Assembly: GCA_038226175.1 (NCBI GenBank)
Contig: JBBRQP010000004.1
Coordinates: forward strand, 1 to 64,000
Length of the DNA stretch: 64,000 bases
Direction of reading: 5' to 3'
Source: JBBRQP01 sp038226175
GTDB taxonomy: Bacteria > Cyanobacteriota > Cyanobacteriia > Gloeobacterales > Anthocerotibacteraceae
Numbering within the stretch: the stretch's first letter is position 1; each line of letters begins with the position of its first letter. The notes beneath the pieces are model-generated. The model did not search any database. It had not been told where the DNA came from and worked only from the letters and a program-made list of their open reading frames with translations. This document shows positions 25,929 through 34,579 of this stretch, one piece after another. Position numbers and translations under genes: made by a program.

Positions 25929-27632
25929 ATGCACAACTCCCATGACATTCTCATAGTGCTTGTTCCTGTCATTCTCCTCTTGGGTTTGGGGGTAATCGCT
26001 GCGGTCGGGTCGCGTACGCTTGGGCTTAACCCGATTGTCGGATATCTCACGCTGGGCTTAGGGTTTCATGCTGCCGGACTCAATTCTGTATCGGACACTT
26101 CGACCATCTCGATGCTGGCCGAACTTGGTATTGTCTTTCTTCTCTTCGATATTGGGCTTCATTTTTCGCTCGGACATCTGAGCGACCAAGCCCGTGATAT
26201 CTTCGGGTTTGGCTCACTGTAAGTGTTAGGTGCAACCTTAGCCATCGGGTTGATCGCGCTGTTATTTGGGCTACCGCCACTAGCTGCGTTAATCATCGGC
26301 GCTACACTAGCTCTTTCCTCGACGGCGGTGGTAGTCGGTTTGATCGCAGAGCGCCATCAGCAAAATTGCCCTGTCGGAATGACCGCGACAGCGATTTTAA
26401 TCTTTCAAGATGTGGCGGCAATCTTTTTGCTGATTGTAGCTGGAGCTCTCGGCACTGGCGAAGCCATTCTACCAGCGATCGGCTTTGCACTTGTTAAGGC
26501 CGCCATGGCGTTGGGGATTGCTATATTGCTGGCTCGAATAGTTGTCAGGCGGCTGTTTGATCTCGTTGGGCGCGGTCGTAACGAGGAGGTTTTTACCGCA
26601 ATGGCGCTGCTTGTGTCGCTTGCGGCGGCCTGGGCGACTGGGACAATCGGCCTTTCGTTAACGCTTGGAGCGTTTCTAGCGGGCATGATCATATCTGAGA
26701 CACCCTATCGTGCCATCATCCAGTCTGAGATTAAGCCATTTCGTGGCTTACTGCTCGGATTTTTCTTTATTTCAGTGGGCTTCTCCCTAGATTTTGCTTT
26801 GCTGCTGCGCCTCTGGCCTGTCATAGTCGGTGTCACATTTATACTAGTTATGGTCAAGATCGCGACTAACACTGCCGCTAGCTTGGCCTTTCGTTGGTCA
26901 GCTCCAGGCTCGATTCAGCTTGGCTTTCTCTTAGCACAAGGTTCTGAATTTGCTTTCGTCATTTTTAGTCTGCCTCAAGTGCGCTTACTGGTCGGCTCAC
27001 AAAGGATTGCTATTCTCATAGCAGCAGTAGCCCTCAGTCTAGCGTTTACACCAACTCTGGCTCAGGCTGGGCGCAGTCTCGCTGGACAAATACGTTTGCA
27101 CATGTCGTCAGCCATTGACTCAGAGCTTCAGCCACAAGACCTCTGGGCACCAGTAATGATCGCTGGCATGGGCAGAATTGGTCGTACCTTAGCCGATGCC
27201 TTGACTGAATTTGGGATCAGCTATGTCGCTATTGAGCGAGATGACCAGCGTCTACGCGAGTCTGTTGCCGATGGCTACAGTGCTGTATTTGGTAACCTTG
27301 CCGATCCCAAAATCTGGGAAACAGTCGGGCTGAGTAATCGGCAAATCAGTGTGCTAACTGCACCATCGTTGGCCGTTTACCGCGAACTATCTATACATGC
27401 GGACACTCTCTTCCCCAATCTCAAAAAAGTAGCTGTTGTTCGTGATGAGCAGGAAGCTCAGCAGTTCCGAGCCCTCGGTGTCTTTGCTGTCATTGATCGG
27501 AGTACGCCTAGAGGGCTAGATGTAGCGGCATTTGTACTGGAGATGTTGGAGATTGATGGCGAGAAAATTAGTGAATGGATGCATCGTGAGCAGGAACGCG
27601 CACTTGCGACAGACAGAACTTTGGCAATATGA
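25929..27632 (+). pseudogene. CPA2 (KefB/RosB-type) cation:proton antiporter interrupted by one in-frame ochre codon
   Basis: The frame encodes a monovalent cation:proton antiporter-2: about twelve membrane helices, then an RCK/TrkA-N NAD-binding domain beginning MIAGMGRIGRTLADAL. It is cut by TAA at 26220-26222, between the FGFGSL and VLGATLAIGL segments; homologues have Gln there (GSLQVL), so CAA to TAA explains it. No frameshift is seen and the rest stays open for 469 codons. A GTG immediately after the stop could restart translation but would drop the first helices. It is a pseudogene, a readthrough product or a sequence error. Confidence 0.8.
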
Positions 27633-27644
27633 GTAAGTCACTGC

Positions 27645-28208
27645 TTAACCTGTAGATGATGTCAGTGATTTATGAAGTAGAACTTTGCGATGACTACCTG
27701 TCGGGAAAAATGCCCAGGTTTTTTCGAGACGGGGTGGATGATAGCCCAAATTGGTATACAACTGGCTGGCAGCTAGATTATCCGCCATTACATGTAGGTA
27801 TAACTGCGGACAGTGCCATTCGAGTGCTACGTGTTCTACTGCTTGCAAGAGGACGCGGGCAATACCCTGTCTGCGCCATTGGGGAGCAACAGCCATATTG
27901 GAAATATAGAGCGGATCAGAGGGCATAGATTGCCACCATTCACCAGGAATACTGCGCTGAGCCACTTCGACCGTTGCTATCACTGTGCCACTGACAGTGG
28001 CGATCAGACAGGTGTAAGGATGAGCCGAGCGGGTAAACCGTTGTTCGATATCTTGGACTAAGCCAGCGCGCAACCAACCATGTGTCCAGCCCCACCAGCC
28101 TGGATTGGGATGAAAGCTCTCTGTTAGTAGATAGGCAATAGCCTGAGCATCACGCTGTTTGGCACGGCTAACGGTGGCCAGTTGGCCTCTAATCGTGAGT
28201 TGGTTCAT
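27645..28208 (-). CDS. GNAT-family N-acetyltransferase
   Basis: A 187-aa acetyltransferase. The acetyl-CoA loop is in ISNMAVAPQWRRQGIARVLL, followed by a C-terminal NLAASQLYTNLGY motif typical of the family. The acceptor is not evident. It is the last gene of a minus-strand unit: its ATG overlaps the stop of the A+B membrane protein by 4 bp. It converges with the antiporter frame across 12 bp. The linkage to the A/B family may be functional or incidental. Confidence 0.85.
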   Translation of the reverse strand: MNQLTIRGQLATVSRAKQRDAQAIAYLLTESFHPNPGWWGWTHGWLRAGLVQDIEQRFTRSAHPYTCLIATVSGTVIATVEVAQRSIPGEWWQSMPSDPLYISNMAVAPQWRRQGIARVLLQAVEHVALEWHCPQLYLHVMADNLAASQLYTNLGYHPPRLEKTWAFFPTGSHRKVLLHKSLTSSTG

Positions 28209-28927
28209 GGGGGCGACTCCGTCAAAATTTTGACCAAGGCGGCAGACTGCATACCTTGTAGCACAGCAAGTTCCCCAAAAACTTCTCCGAGGCTAGCATG
28301 GACTTCATCATCTAGCGTTATTTCTAGGTCTTGCATCAAAGTCACAACCAAACTGTTTTGTTGTTCGATTTCAGAAAACTCGATAATACCATCCGCCATC
28401 GCTTGCTGCCAGGAGGTCATCTGCTCAAAGAAGCGGGTAGAGTAGATTTCACCTGTTGCGGGATCAAACCAATCCGTCGGTAAAGACAGAGCAGTAGCTT
28501 CTGTCATGGGAGCCGGATAAAAAATGACGCGCTCTGCCGTGGTCGGCAAATTGGACTCGATCACATCCCAAATGCGGCGATCTAACTGTGATTGTTGCCA
28601 AGCACCCCAAGCTGCTGTAAACAGCAAAGGTAGCAAAAAAAGTGAGAGCACACCTACCCCAGCCACGACCCATTTATCCACCCAGGCTCCGGCTTTGACC
28701 TCAACTGTGATTTTATCGCTACCCAAAATTTTGACCTCGACGGTTAAGGCCACCGCATTGCCTAAGACCGAACGCCAGAGATCCGCCCGATAGCCCTGAA
28801 TCACCAAATGTTTGGCCTCAGTACAAAAGAACCGTGTTTCGTAATCATGCTCCTGAAACCATTGGCACAGCGCCATGGCAAGTAGATCAGGTTGAATACC
28901 GGGGGATTGGTAGCTGCGCTGCTGCAT
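28205..28927 (-). CDS. Uncharacterised membrane protein, A+B module fusion (paralog 1)
   Basis: A 240-aa protein. Module A (about 1-125) has an N-terminal soluble part with YETRFF and LVIQGYRADLWR, a beta-rich ALTVEVK segment, and one or two membrane helices around VVAGVGVLSLFLLPLLFTAAWG. Module B (about 160-235) contains TSWQQAMADGIIEF and GELAVLQGMQ. The same order is in the protein at 32988-33719. There is no catalytic motif. It overlaps the GNAT gene by 4 bp and follows the stand-alone B gene after 1 bp. No characterised family is recognised; module B faintly resembles SHOCT-like helical hairpins. Confidence 0.7.
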   Translation of the reverse strand: MQQRSYQSPGIQPDLLAMALCQWFQEHDYETRFFCTEAKHLVIQGYRADLWRSVLGNAVALTVEVKILGSDKITVEVKAGAWVDKWVVAGVGVLSLFLLPLLFTAAWGAWQQSQLDRRIWDVIESNLPTTAERVIFYPAPMTEATALSLPTDWFDPATGEIYSTRFFEQMTSWQQAMADGIIEFSEIEQQNSLVVTLMQDLEITLDDEVHASLGEVFGELAVLQGMQSAALVKILTESPP

Positions 28928-28928
28928 G

Positions 28929-29198
28929 TTAAGAATTATCCTGAGTCAGCTGCAGGGTCTGCATAGCTTGAAAGACCGCCATTTCATAAAAAATACGGGT
29001 TACCTGAGCTTTTTGTTCTTGACTCAAGCGCGGCTGCACGGTTTGCAGGAGCGCGATCACTTTTTCGGCTTGGAGGCGGACTTCTTCAGGGGTAATTTGT
29101 CCATCAGCCACGGCCTGCTGCCAAGAGGCTTGCTCTTGGAGGCGCGTGCGTAGAGGTAAAGTTTTGGTGGTGACCCAAGGGGTGCGTTTGGACATCAT
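28929..29198 (-). CDS. Uncharacterised small protein, stand-alone B module
   Basis: About 89 aa, taking ATG 29198 as start (a longer frame to 29288 exists but its N-terminus looks non-coding). The core ASWQQAVADGQITPEEV and YEMAVFQAMQ matches module B of its downstream neighbour and of the proteins at 32988 and 34185. It is soluble and helical, with no signal peptide. It sits one base from the A+B gene, so the two are cotranscribed. A direct interaction with module-A proteins is inferred from the fused forms. Confidence 0.65.
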   Translation of the reverse strand: MMSKRTPWVTTKTLPLRTRLQEQASWQQAVADGQITPEEVRLQAEKVIALLQTVQPRLSQEQKAQVTRIFYEMAVFQAMQTLQLTQDNS

Positions 29199-29328
29199 AA
29201 AAAGTGTGACACTTGAGCCTATTCTATGTCCTTTAGTCGAAGAAATTATTCCTGCTAACTTACAGCAGGTTTTGGTAGAGCTGATCAATATTTAATGCTA
29301 CGGTAATAAAAATTTTGGTGTGGTGTTT

Positions 29329-30984
29329 ATGTCTGTCACCTCAAAGTTATGGGTCTGTGGTCTAGCGATGGGTTTGTCTTGGGCATCGGCTCAGGCAGCA
29401 CCTGTCGAACAAACTGTCATGACCGCTAGCAACCGTCCCTTTACACAGGAAGTTCAGATTTTAGGGCAAGCCCGCGCCCAAGCTCCGATCACCTTACAGA
29501 TTGCCCTCAAACTCCGTGATTTTGACGCGTTACAGCAACGCATTAACCAGGGCGAACAGGTAGCTTATCCCGAACTTGAGCGCACCTATCTTCCTCGCAC
29601 GACGGATCATCAAGCTTTGCTGCGGTGGCTTCAGGCTCAGGGTTTTACTGTCAAAAGCTATCCGCATCGCTTGAGTATGACCATTAAAGGCACCGTAGCT
29701 CAGGTACAAAAAGCCTTTGTAATCCCCATGGCTCAGGTCGTCGTGGGCGGCAAATCCTATCTTGCCTCGGCTAGCTTGCCCAGTCTACCCAAAAATCTGG
29801 CAGCATTTGTGGTGGGGATCAATGGTCTACAGCCTTACCAACGCGCTTACCCCCTACATCATCTGCAACCTCAGAGTCCGACTGTGCCTTATACAGACCC
29901 TTACGCGATTTTGGATATCCGCAAAGCCTACAAAGTGACCCAAAAGTTAACCGGAGCTGGTCAAAAAATTGGCATTGTAATTGATGTATTTCCCCTCGAT
30001 AGTGACCTAACCACCTTTTGGGCTAATAGTGGCATTCCCCAAAGTCTTAGTAACATCGAAAAAGTAGCAGTGGGGGGCAGTGCTAGTAGTGGGCCTACTT
30101 CAGCCGAAGAAACTTTAGATACCGAAATGACCAGCGGTATTGCCTCTGCTGCCAAGATTCGTATTTACGCTTCGGGTTCTTTGGCCTTTACAGATATTGA
30201 CAATGCCTATGCGCAGATTTTGGCTGATCTGCCCAACCAGCCCCAGTTACACCAAGTTTCGATGAGCTATGGAGCCTGTGAACAGCTCGAATCTCCCGCT
30301 CAAGTTGCGACCGATCATCAATATTTCGCGGCAATTACCAGTCAAGGGGTCAGCTTATTTGCCTCCTCTGGGGATAGCGGTTCGTTTAATCTCTGCTTGG
30401 GACAATCAGGTGACAAAGCCAGTAATCCATCATCTGACCCGAATGTTACCTCAGTAGGCGGTACTACACTCAAACTCGATGCCACAGGCAGTGTAACCAA
30501 AGAAACCGCTTGGGGGTGCAGTTCCACGCTGTTATGCACGTTATTAGGAGGTAGTGGTGGTGGTACAAGTTCAGCATTTACCCGACCAATTTGGCAGACG
30601 GGCTTTGGGGTTCCTGCTGGTGCTCAGCGCTTGGTACCGGATATCTCCTTGGTGGGTGACCCAGCGACGGGAGTGTATGTGATTTATAAGGGTAAAGTGA
30701 GTCAGTTTGGGGGAACAAGTGTCAGTGCACCACTCTGGAATGCCTTTGCTGCGCTACTCAATCAGGATCGCAAAGCCCAAGGGCTGACACCTTTGGGATT
30801 ATTTGCACCCTATATTTATCCGCTGATCGGGTCTACTGCGCCCTATGGTGCGCCGACTTTGCGGGATATCACAGAGGGGAGTAACGGTACGTTTAGTGCT
30901 GGGGCAGGATATGACCAAGTAACTGGTGTGGGTGTGCCTGATTTTAACCGTTTACTTAATCGCCTTAATCGCCTGACTCCCTAG
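29329..30984 (+). CDS. Secreted sedolisin (S53) serine-carboxyl peptidase
   Basis: A 551-aa precursor: signal peptide (LWVCGLAMGLSWASAQA), pro-kumamolisin activation domain (about 35-170), then the S53 catalytic domain. The catalytic Glu/Asp are in EETLDTEM (ExxxD), the oxyanion Asp is in SSGDSGSF, and the nucleophile Ser is in GGTSVSAPLW. A C-terminal SAGAGYDQVTGVG segment fits the calcium site region. All active-site residues are present. These enzymes work in acid outside the cell. The ATG at 29329 is preferred over GTG 29320. It is divergent from the B-module gene. Confidence 0.92.
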   Translation: MSVTSKLWVCGLAMGLSWASAQAAPVEQTVMTASNRPFTQEVQILGQARAQAPITLQIALKLRDFDALQQRINQGEQVAYPELERTYLPRTTDHQALLRWLQAQGFTVKSYPHRLSMTIKGTVAQVQKAFVIPMAQVVVGGKSYLASASLPSLPKNLAAFVVGINGLQPYQRAYPLHHLQPQSPTVPYTDPYAILDIRKAYKVTQKLTGAGQKIGIVIDVFPLDSDLTTFWANSGIPQSLSNIEKVAVGGSASSGPTSAEETLDTEMTSGIASAAKIRIYASGSLAFTDIDNAYAQILADLPNQPQLHQVSMSYGACEQLESPAQVATDHQYFAAITSQGVSLFASSGDSGSFNLCLGQSGDKASNPSSDPNVTSVGGTTLKLDATGSVTKETAWGCSSTLLCTLLGGSGGGTSSAFTRPIWQTGFGVPAGAQRLVPDISLVGDPATGVYVIYKGKVSQFGGTSVSAPLWNAFAALLNQDRKAQGLTPLGLFAPYIYPLIGSTAPYGAPTLRDITEGSNGTFSAGAGYDQVTGVGVPDFNRLLNRLNRLTP

Positions 30985-31044
30985 ACTGACGTTGATTGCC
31001 TATCAGCGCTGTGGGTCTATGATGTAGAAAAACAGGAGCAGTTG

Positions 31045-31401
31045 ATGAGGACAGCACACGTAAGTTTGACCCAGCGACGTGTCATTTTTTGGGGTTTAGC
31101 CGGTTTGACAGGCTTTTTGGGGGTCACATCAGCGATCTGGTTTATCATCATGCTGCGGACGGGGGCTACGGCTTTAGCCTTTGGTCTAACGATTCCTCAA
31201 GCGATTATTCCGGGTTTTATTGTCTATTTGGCGACCCGTAATGCGGTGCGCCTATGGCAGTTTCGCCAGACGTTGCTGCAGGGTGAAGGTGAATTTGACC
31301 TATCTGGTGTGCCAATCCTAGGTCGATTTTTTGGTGCTGATATTACTTCTAGCCCACCTCTCACCCGTGCCCAACGCCGTCAAATTACAAAGAAAAAATA
31401 A
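31045..31401 (+). CDS. Hypothetical two-helix membrane protein
   Basis: A 118-aa protein with two hydrophobic helices (about 16-37 and 43-65) and a basic C-terminus ending RRQITKKK. An AGGAG lies 7 nt before ATG 31045, so this start is preferred over TTG 31042. It follows the sedolisin gene by 60 bp on the same strand, with a possible shared transcript. No family is recognised. Confidence 0.6.
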   Translation: MRTAHVSLTQRRVIFWGLAGLTGFLGVTSAIWFIIMLRTGATALAFGLTIPQAIIPGFIVYLATRNAVRLWQFRQTLLQGEGEFDLSGVPILGRFFGADITSSPPLTRAQRRQITKKK

Positions 31402-31435
31402 GACCCTCTTGCGGTCTATTGATTGCTTGGGTCTT
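31400..31435 (+). terminator. Weak possible terminator hairpin
   Basis: AAGACCC (31400-31406) can pair with GGGTCTT (31429-31435) around a 22-nt loop, and a smaller AGACC/GGTCT hairpin overlaps it. There is no strong T-run, so termination is uncertain. Confidence 0.25.
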
Positions 31436-31532
31436 AATAGATTCAAATCTACGTTCATGTTGAACCATCACCTAATGGCATGACTAGTTTGGCTAATTGA
31501 GTAGCAACACCTTGATTTAATCAACAACCCCA

Positions 31533-32024
31533 TCATGCCAATTCCTCTAGACCAACTGCCATCAGATAACCCCGAGCGCGTTCAGTCTTGGGATAGCGAT
31601 TGACCAATTGCCAAAAATGCTGACTATGATTGGGTTCTAATAAATGGGTTAATTCGTGAATGAGGACATAATCAAGGACAAAAGTTGGCATTGTGTGTAA
31701 GCGATGGGAGAGGCGAATTGTAGCGGTAGCAGGGGTACAACTACCCCATCGTGATTGCTGGTTGGTAACCCAACTAATAGAGCGCCATGTTAGCTGACCA
31801 TTAAAATAGTGGTGGTTGAGTTCTTGAGCGCGGTCTTCGAGGATTTGATTATCTAAGGCTGATTTGGTATGTTTTTGTTGATAGCGTTGGTATAGACGCT
31901 CAATAATCGGTTGCAATTCATGATCACCGAGATGAGCTGGCGCTTGTACTATGAAGATATCGCCCTCCATCTTGGCACTGACGCTTTTATGCCGCCTGGG
32001 ACTACGAATAATTTTGATGTCCAT
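31533..32024 (-). CDS. YgjP/WLM-type (SprT-like) metallopeptidase
   Basis: A 163-aa protein with the zinc motif LIHELTHLLEPNHSQHFW (HExxH plus downstream His) near residue 120, preceded by QQSRWGSC. This is the DUF45/YgjP group of small intracellular metallopeptidases. The family is usually about 240 residues, so this copy is at the short end, lacking part of the N-terminal region. It lies 28 bp downstream of ppk2 on the same strand and may be cotranscribed. The substrate is unknown. Confidence 0.85.
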   Translation of the reverse strand: MDIKIIRSPRRHKSVSAKMEGDIFIVQAPAHLGDHELQPIIERLYQRYQQKHTKSALDNQILEDRAQELNHHYFNGQLTWRSISWVTNQQSRWGSCTPATATIRLSHRLHTMPTFVLDYVLIHELTHLLEPNHSQHFWQLVNRYPKTERARGYLMAVGLEELA

Positions 32025-32052
32025 GAGTCACAAGTGTAGTGCTTCTAATAGT

Positions 32053-32913
32053 TTATGCTTTCTCTAGTTCAGTTTTGATTTTGAGAAGCTCTTGGCGATG
32101 CGCCTCGGTTACAGTTGGATATTTTAGATCCAGTTGTTTTAAGCGATCGACAATGATTTGGGCTACACTCAGGCGTGTAAACCATTTGCTATCAGCTGGA
32201 ATAATATGCCAAGGAGCCAGACTGGTACTTGTATGCTGAAATACTTCTTCGTAGGCTCGCATATAGGTATCCCAAAAAGCACGTTCCTGAATGTCATATA
32301 TAGAAAATTTCCAATTCTTTTCTGGTTTATCAATACGTTCTAAAAAGCGTTTTTTCTGTTCTTTCTTAGACATATGCAAAAAGAATTTTAGGATTACAAT
32401 ACCGTTGTTGACCAGATACTTTTCAAAGTTATTGATCTCCTCAAATCGTTGCTGCCAGATATTATGCTCCGCTGGGTGACCTGGGAGATTTTGTTTGGCG
32501 AGCAGCTCAGGATGAACCCGTACGACCAGCGTTTCTTCATAGTAGGAACGGTTAAAAATACCAATACGTCCGCGCTCTGGTAAGACTTTCATCGAACGCC
32601 ACAGATACTCATGATCCAATTCTTCAGTCGAGGGCGCTTTAAAACTATATACTTGGCAACCTTGGGGATTGATCCCCGACATGACATGTTTGATTGTACT
32701 ATCTTTACCTGCTGCGTCCATAGCCTGAAATATTAACAATACTGCATGACTATTTTGGGCATACAGTACATCTTGATAATGTGCTAATTGGGCTACACCA
32801 GCTTGTAATAAACCTTCTGCAGCAACTTTGTCTTTATGGTCTCCTGTACTACCGGGATCATAGTCTTGCAAGTTGACTTGAGTATTGGGGGGGACAACAA
32901 ATTTTTGGTTCAT
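32053..32913 (-). CDS. PPK2-family polyphosphate kinase
   Basis: A 286-aa polyphosphate:nucleotide phosphotransferase. Walker A is FQAMDAAGKDSTIKHVM, the following INPQGCQVYSFKAPS block is conserved, and GIFNRSYYEETLVVRVHPE provides the Walker B region. PPK2 enzymes phosphorylate nucleotides with polyphosphate (or the reverse); the subclass and preferred nucleotide cannot be read. A strong terminator separates it from the A/B membrane operon upstream. It is followed by the YgjP-like gene. Confidence 0.92.
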   Translation of the reverse strand: MNQKFVVPPNTQVNLQDYDPGSTGDHKDKVAAEGLLQAGVAQLAHYQDVLYAQNSHAVLLIFQAMDAAGKDSTIKHVMSGINPQGCQVYSFKAPSTEELDHEYLWRSMKVLPERGRIGIFNRSYYEETLVVRVHPELLAKQNLPGHPAEHNIWQQRFEEINNFEKYLVNNGIVILKFFLHMSKKEQKKRFLERIDKPEKNWKFSIYDIQERAFWDTYMRAYEEVFQHTSTSLAPWHIIPADSKWFTRLSVAQIIVDRLKQLDLKYPTVTEAHRQELLKIKTELEKA

Positions 32914-32949
32914 GAATTGTACAGTTAGTAATTGGTTTGTTTACTAAAA

Positions 32950-32982
32950 AGCCTCTGCTCCCTTGGCTGAGAAGCAGAGGCT
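32950..32982 (-). terminator. Intrinsic terminator after the A/B operon
   Basis: AGCCTCTGCT (32950-32959) pairs perfectly with AGCAGAGGCT (32973-32982) around a 13-nt loop. Read on the minus strand the stem is followed by a T-run (five A on the plus strand at 32946-32950). It ends the 34496-32988 operon before ppk2. Confidence 0.85.
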
Positions 32983-32987
32983 TTGAT

Positions 32988-33719
32988 CTATTCCTCACTG
33001 ATCGAGTAGACAGTTGTTCCTGTGGGGACATTGCCATCTAGATGTTGATACAGAGCGTAAGATTGCATCCCTTGTAAGACCGCTAGCTCGCTGAGGGTCT
33101 CGGTGATTTTGCTATGAGCCGGGGTGCTTAGGGCAGGCTCAAGGCGGCGGAGCATTTCGGTCACCCGTTCAGCCTGTGCTTGGATCTCGGCGCCATCAAT
33201 ACGACCGTCTGCCATGGCACGCTGCCAACTTTCCATCCGCTCAAAAAACTTGATCGAGTAAATATCGCCACTCGCCGGATCAAACCAGGTACGCGGTACA
33301 TCGGTCGGGGTAAGTTCGGTACTGACGACTTCAGTTTGGTTCGGTAAAAAGCCTTCAATCACCGTCCACATTTGTTGATCCAACTGATACTGCTGCCAGG
33401 TTCCCCAAGCTGCCGTCAGCACTAAGGGTAAAAACAGGAGTAAGCCTACTCCAGCAATAATTAATTTATCGCCCCAAGCGCCAGCACCCAGGGTAACTTC
33501 CAGCTTGCGATCCGGTAAGGGATGGACTTCTACGGTCAAGGCTACAGCAAAACCAAAGGCCACCCGCCATAGATCATCTCGGTACCCTTGAACCAAAATA
33601 CGGCCTTCAGGAGTCCGAAAAGTCTGGGTCTCATAGCCTTGATCAGCAAACCACTGACGAATCTTATCGGCTAAATCTTCACCTGTCAGACTGTCGGCTT
33701 GATAAATACGCGTTTGCAT
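32988..33719 (-). CDS. Uncharacterised membrane protein, A+B module fusion (paralog 2)
   Basis: A 243-aa paralog of the 28205 protein. Module A: GYETQTF, ILVQGYRDDLWR, ALTVEVH, then GAGAWGDKLIIAGVG and a helix ending LTAAWGTWQQ. Linker WFDPASGDIYS. Module B: MESWQRAMADGRI and SELAVLQGMQS. The start is ATG 33719 with AGGAG 7 nt upstream; an upstream in-frame start at 33746 would overlap the previous gene. It is the last gene of a three-gene operon (B, A, A+B). The function is unknown; no catalytic residues are obvious. Confidence 0.7.
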   Translation of the reverse strand: MQTRIYQADSLTGEDLADKIRQWFADQGYETQTFRTPEGRILVQGYRDDLWRVAFGFAVALTVEVHPLPDRKLEVTLGAGAWGDKLIIAGVGLLLFLPLVLTAAWGTWQQYQLDQQMWTVIEGFLPNQTEVVSTELTPTDVPRTWFDPASGDIYSIKFFERMESWQRAMADGRIDGAEIQAQAERVTEMLRRLEPALSTPAHSKITETLSELAVLQGMQSYALYQHLDGNVPTGTTVYSISEE

Positions 33720-33729
33720 CACACCACTC

Positions 33730-34188
33730 CTAATTTTCAGTAACAACAGGGGCTAACTTGACGGGATGAAAGGCCGGGTCAGGAAGCTGAACAGCCACTT
33801 CTTTGGCATTGGGCAGCCGCCGCTGTATGTAATCCCAGAGTTTATCTTCGAGGCCATCCTGTCGCCAGACACCGTAGGCCGCCGTAAACGCCAAAGGGGC
33901 AAACAAAATTACACCCGCAAAGCCCGCCAGAAATTTGTCTGCCCAGCTACCCGCCCCAATCGAAATGGTGAGAGTCTCAGCATCTTGTTGACCGACAGTG
34001 ACCACCAAAGCTGCTGATAGACCTAAGAAAAACAAAAACAAGTTATCTTTACGACCCTGAATAATATAGCTACCTTCGGGACCTGCAAAGCTCTGAGCCT
34101 CAAAACCCTCGGAACGAAACCAAGACTCAATCGAAGTCGCTAGATACTGCGGTGAAGTATCGGGCATCTCGAAAGCGCGGACTTTCAT
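33730..34188 (-). CDS. Uncharacterised membrane protein, stand-alone A module
   Basis: A 152-aa protein matching module A without module B: GFEAQSFAGPEGSYIIQG, a beta segment, GAGSWADKFLAGFAG, a membrane helix ending LAFTAAYGVWRQ, then a short amphipathic tail. It lacks the SWQxAxADG motif. Its ATG overlaps the stop of the upstream B gene by 4 bp. The A/B pair here is the split counterpart of the fused neighbour. Confidence 0.68.
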   Translation of the reverse strand: MKVRAFEMPDTSPQYLATSIESWFRSEGFEAQSFAGPEGSYIIQGRKDNLFLFFLGLSAALVVTVGQQDAETLTISIGAGSWADKFLAGFAGVILFAPLAFTAAYGVWRQDGLEDKLWDYIQRRLPNAKEVAVQLPDPAFHPVKLAPVVTEN

Positions 34189-34496
34189 GGACTGACCTCC
34201 GAAGTTGATGGGGTAAGTAAGGTTGTAGTAACTGCCGTCATTTGCATCGCTTGCAGTACCGCCATTTCATAAAAAATATCGGTTAATTGCTGATATTCTT
34301 CGGGCGTAACTAGGGGTTCAACTTCTTTGAGCAAGATCATGACATGCTCACTTTGATGACGAATCTCATCGGGGGTGATCACACCATCAGCTATCGCCGT
34401 TTGCCAGCTCTCAAGGCGCTGAAAATATTCCGTAAGGTGACCTAGTCCCCCTTCTGTGGCAAACCAACTCGTCGGATAGTTTGTTGTTTCAGTCAT
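34185..34496 (-). CDS. Uncharacterised small protein, stand-alone B module (operon start)
   Basis: A 103-aa soluble protein starting at ATG 34496, with GGAG 8 nt upstream. It carries the B signature LESWQTAIADGVITPDEI and YEMAVLQAMQ, preceded by the aromatic PTSWFATEGG segment also seen before module B in the fusions. It is first of the B-A-(A+B) operon and is separated by 83 bp from the LivG-like ABC gene on the same strand. Confidence 0.68.
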   Translation of the reverse strand: MTETTNYPTSWFATEGGLGHLTEYFQRLESWQTAIADGVITPDEIRHQSEHVMILLKEVEPLVTPEEYQQLTDIFYEMAVLQAMQMTAVTTTLLTPSTSEVSP

Positions 34497-34579
34497 CAGG
34501 TACACTCCAACCTACTCCCCTCAGAGTAAATCAAAATATCCAAAAAATAAGTCTTCCGAGCGATAGATGTCTACCCAAA

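Noticed and set aside
5129..27632. Genetic-code change (TAG/TAA read as Gln)
   Set aside because: Many intact genes in the window end normally with TAG or TAA, and other broken genes have stops at Trp, Glu, Lys or Arg positions as well as frameshifts.
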